From: Massilia sp. BSC265
GTDB lineage: Bacteria; Pseudomonadota; Gammaproteobacteria; Burkholderiales; Burkholderiaceae_D
Reading direction: 5' to 3'
DNA length: 64,000 bases
Assembly (NCBI RefSeq): GCF_000740675.1
Contig: NZ_JPXI01000010.1
Location: 1-64,000, forward strand
A model generated the notes under the pieces. That model saw only the letters and a list, made by a program, of their open reading frames with translations, was not told the origin of the DNA and did no database searches. Below are positions 62,501-64,000 of this stretch, piece after piece (within the stretch, counting starts at the first letter, position 1; each line of letters begins with the position of its first letter). The translations under genes and the position numbers were made by a program.

Positions 62501-62612
62501 CGCCCAGGAAGCCGCAGCCCAGGCCAACACCGCGCCGCGCGTCGGCCGCGCCCGCAAGCCGGTGCCGCCGCCGGTCAACGAGCCGCTGATCCAGGTGGAT
62601 ACGCGTCAGTAA
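59541..62612 (+). CDS. rne: Ribonuclease E
   Basis: 1023 residues starting [31 protein letters not shown]1 domain about 38-125, then the catalytic core with Asp301 ([23 protein letters not shown] in part) and Asp344 (LIVIDFIDM), and Zn-link Cys402/Cys405 ([12 protein letters not shown]), matching E. coli positions closely. From about 520 onward the tail is low complexity: Pro/Ala-rich stretches, Arg/Glu-rich blocks likely to bind RNA, and two repeats of [18 protein letters not shown] near 833 and 891. It cuts single-stranded RNA and scaffolds the degradosome; the tail partners are unknown. Confidence 0.97.
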   Translation: MKRMLFNATQQEELRVAIVDGQKLIDIDIETAGREQRKSNIYKGVITRIEPSLEACFVSYGEDRHGFLPFKEVARSYFRDGVDVRNCTIKEALKEGQEIMVQVEKEERGNKGAALTSFISLAGRYLVLMPNNPRGGGVSRRVEGEERQELRETMDKLDLPQGMSVIARTAGIGRTVEELQWDLNYLMQLWRAIEGAGKSAAGPFLIYQESSLVIRAIRDYFQPDIGEVLIDTDEIFDQAQQFMSHVMPDMAHRVKRYSDDVPLFSRFQIEHQIETAYARTVPLPSGGAIVIDHTEALVSIDVNSARATRGSDIETTAFNTNCEAADEVARQLRLRDLGGLIVIDFIDMEVAKNQREVETRLKEALHHDRARVQMGKISRFGLMELSRQRLRPSLSEGSHVTCPRCSGTGHIRDTESSALQVLRIIQEEAMKENSAAIHVQVPVDVAAFLLNEKRGEVLKIENRHRITVILIPNKHLDTPHYKLERIKHDDPRLEDAAASYTMAESAETDMGFAKRQKEEAKPRQEAVVKTITPAQPAPMVDRSEAAKPAKTAAPATPVAAPAPVTPAPSELGFFSRIKKFFMGEPVVPAPAPAPVAAEKPATPAPAAAERGERAGRNGQRTRNGRGAKNGRDREERDLTAKPEESAKLVEADAKPARPPREKREPREARAPREPREQLETAQAAQAPVRTEREPGERKERAPRQPRERGERAAQQPIEAKAEELKLQAVPAPSDESALSTTTPHGDVLDHAVKVAALGSNGEDLDAEGGDEPRRRRRRGGRNRNRRDRDQVEGIESAEGLEGAPAFTPVADEEAAKVAAEAKAPKKAAARAEPGPWPFPTAASVAAKAKAEADALAAAAAPAPAAAPAPVAEAAPAVAAAVERGPWVFPTAASMAALKAQGQAVAPPADTAPAPVAEAPAAPAAPLAPAPVAEAPVAEAPVAAAPVQAAPAPAATAPAPSAAPIDMNELLSKAGLQLASTDPEKLRAAQEAAAQANTAPRVGRARKPVPPPVNEPLIQVDTRQ

Positions 62613-62634
62613 GGGGTAGCTTGCTGTTGTAGCG

Positions 62635-62666
62635 AAAAGGGAAGCCTTGTCAGGCTTCCCTTTTTG
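62635..62666 (+). terminator. Rho-independent terminator of rne
   Basis: AAAAGGGAAGCC-TTGTCA-GGCTTCCCTTTTT: a long perfect stem with a T run, 22 bases after the rne stop codon. Confidence 0.95.
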
Positions 62667-62691
62667 TTTGGCGGTGATGGCTGCTCAGGAC

Positions 62692-62866
62692 GTAGGGTGG
62701 GCGGCTCCTCCTGGATGCTGGATTCGCCCCGGCAACGGCGCCGCCCACGCGGTGATCGCTTGCAGCGAGATCATCCGGCGCGGGAGCGGAGCCCTCGACG
62801 ATCACCGCGTGGGCGGCAGCCCAGGTATCGGCAGAGCGTCTCGTCGAGTACAACCGCCCACCCTAC
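62692..62866. repeat. REP-like element 9 (long loops)
   Basis: GTAGGGTGGGCGGC and GCCGCCCACGCGGTGATCGC are separated by a longer loop than in the other copies. The centre (GCAGCGAGATCATCCGGCGCGGGAGCGGAGCC) is the inverse of the centre type found in elements 4 and 6. The right hairpin ATCACCGCGTGGGCGGC...CCGCCCACCCTAC also has a long loop. It lies between the rne terminator and chrA. Confidence 0.88.
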
Positions 62867-62919
62867 CTGCGTACGCACCGACCAACACCACCGTCACATT
62901 GCCGGGTTACGATAACGAA

Positions 62920-64000
62920 ATGCAAGCACCCGCCCCTATTTCCGTCCGCGAAGCCCTGCTCTACTGGTTGAAACTCGGCTTCATCAGCTTCGGCGGCCCC
63001 GCCGGCCAGATCGCCCTGATGCATGGCGAACTGGTCGAGCGCCGCCGCTGGATTTCCGAGCAGCGCTTCCTGCACGCCCTGAACTACTGCATGCTGCTGC
63101 CCGGTCCGGAAGCGACCCAGCTGGCCGTCTACATCGGCTGGCTCCTGCACCGCACCTGGGGCGGCATCATGGCCGGCCTGCTGTTCATCCTGCCTTCGCT
63201 GGCCCTGCTGATCGGGCTGTCCTGGGTCTACCTGGCCTGGGGGCACCTGGCAGTCATCGCCGGCATCATGGCCGGCATCAAGCCGGCCGTGGTGGCGATC
63301 GTCATCGCCGCCGCCTGGCGCATCGGCACGCGCACGCTGCGCAACGGCGTTCTCGCCGCCATCGCCGCGCTGGCCTTCGTTGCCATCGCCCTGCTCGACA
63401 TTCCCTTCCCGCTGATCGTGCTGGCAGCCGCGCTGACCGGCTTCGTGGGCGGCCGGCTCTGGCCGCACCGCTTCCAGCCCGGCGGCGGACACCCGGCCGA
63501 CCGCAAGCACTACGGCCCCGCCCTGATCGACGACGACACCCCTACCCCGGCCCATGCCCGTTTCTCGGTGCGCAGCCTGCTCAAGGCCACGCTCGTCGGC
63601 GTCGGCCTGGCGCTGTGCGCCTGGCTGGCGCTCGCTGCCGTGGTCGGCGTGGACGGCACGCTGAGCCGCATGGGCTGGTTCTTCACCAAGGCCGCCCTGC
63701 TGACCTTCGGCGGCGCCTACGCCGTGCTGCCCTACGTGGTGCAGGGCGCGGTCGAACAATACGGCTGGCTCAGCGCCACCCAGATGATCGATGGCCTGGC
63801 GCTGGGCGAGACCACGCCCGGCCCCCTGATCATGATCGTGGCCTTCGTCGGCTTCGTCGGCGGCTGGACCCATGCGCTGTTCGGCCCGGATGCGCTGGCC
63901 CTGGGCGGCATCGCCGGCGCGCTGGTGGCAAGCCTGTTCACCTTCCTGCCCTCCTTCGTGTTCATCCTGGCCGGCGCGCCGCTGGTCGAATCCGGCCGCG
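62920..64000 (+). CDS. chrA: Chromate transporter ChrA, 5' part (cut by window edge)
   Basis: 360 codons in the window from ATG 62920 (MQAPAPISVREALLYWLKLGFISFGGPAGQIALMH). The family motif FGGPAGQ and the LNYCMLLPGPEATQLAVYIGW segment mark the first CHR domain. The second begins at GWFFTKAALLTFGGAYAVLPYVVQGAVEQYGWLS and contains DGLALGETTPGPLIM. About 10 membrane helices expected. Two-domain ChrA proteins expel chromate, giving resistance. No chrB regulator is present upstream, so expression may be constitutive. Confidence 0.95.
   Translation, partial: MQAPAPISVREALLYWLKLGFISFGGPAGQIALMHGELVERRRWISEQRFLHALNYCMLLPGPEATQLAVYIGWLLHRTWGGIMAGLLFILPSLALLIGLSWVYLAWGHLAVIAGIMAGIKPAVVAIVIAAAWRIGTRTLRNGVLAAIAALAFVAIALLDIPFPLIVLAAALTGFVGGRLWPHRFQPGGGHPADRKHYGPALIDDDTPTPAHARFSVRSLLKATLVGVGLALCAWLALAAVVGVDGTLSRMGWFFTKAALLTFGGAYAVLPYVVQGAVEQYGWLSATQMIDGLALGETTPGPLIMIVAFVGFVGGWTHALFGPDALALGGIAGALVASLFTFLPSFVFILAGAPLVESGR

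Noticed and set aside
60717-62578. Long minus-strand frames opposite the 3' half of rne
   Set aside because: Arise from the Ala/Pro/Arg-rich low-complexity tail of RNase E; no start context or domain.
62863-63873. 336-codon minus-strand frame opposite chrA
   Set aside because: Rich in Gly, Gln, Asp and His with no domain. The plus frame is a clear ChrA.

Overview
The window looks like a chromosome segment of a high-GC betaproteobacterium, most likely Oxalobacteraceae (Massilia/Telluria/Duganella-like). This is an inference from the gene order flhB-flhA...flhF-flhG-fliA-motC-motD, the protein sequences, and a TonB receptor/SapC/cupin sugar locus in a GC-rich genome. No database search was run. 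No tRNA, rRNA, CRISPR array or transposase was seen.

Layout. (1) 1-3.6 kb: the 5' part of an oxygen-sensing globin-PAS-PAS-GGDEF diguanylate cyclase, then a secreted M35 metallopeptidase facing a stand-alone protein that resembles the peptidase's N-terminal domain. (2) 3.6-13.9 kb, minus strand: flagellar block flhB, flhA, flhF, flhG, fliA, motC, motD, with a WecA-like sugar-phosphate transferase gene placed between flhA and flhF. (3) 14.1-43.2 kb: a large polysaccharide locus, almost all on the minus strand. It starts at a plausible promoter before a Wza-type export gene and runs through wzz, the CDP-3,6-dideoxyhexose genes (ddhA-D type plus an epimerase and a reductase), wzx, glycosyltransferases, wzy, a WecG-type transferase, the four GDP-D-glycero-alpha-D-manno-heptose genes, a YjbH-PAP2 fusion and rmlBDAC. 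A GfcA/YmcD-like secreted protein is encoded convergently at the end. A second WecA-like gene with an rmlC copy and a broken rmlA lies upstream. (4) 43.4-49.1 kb: an unknown periplasmic protein, an FAA-family hydrolase, outer-membrane phospholipase A, a cupin-like protein and SapC. (5) 49.2-54.0 kb: a TonB-dependent receptor divergent from a ROK repressor, with a 20-bp perfect palindrome between them. (6) 54.1-62.6 kb: housekeeping genes rsuA, sppA-like, Rieske protein, gph-like phosphatase, rluC and rne, plus a small gene behind an FNR-type box. (7) 62.9 kb to the end: a partial chromate transporter gene.

How it fits together. The polysaccharide locus appears to be a complete Wzx/Wzy system. 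A WecA-like enzyme primes undecaprenyl phosphate, WecG and three GT2 enzymes extend the unit, Wzx flips it, Wzy/Wzz polymerise it, and Wza with YjbH/GfcA-type proteins handles export. Up to three uncommon nucleotide sugars (dTDP-L-rhamnose, GDP-D,D-heptose, a CDP-3,6-dideoxyhexose) could be made inside the locus.

The most distinctive non-coding feature is a family of nine REP-like elements built from two inverted GTAGGGTGGGCGG hairpins. They sit almost always immediately beside gene 3' ends. In two convergent gene pairs both stop codons lie inside the element.
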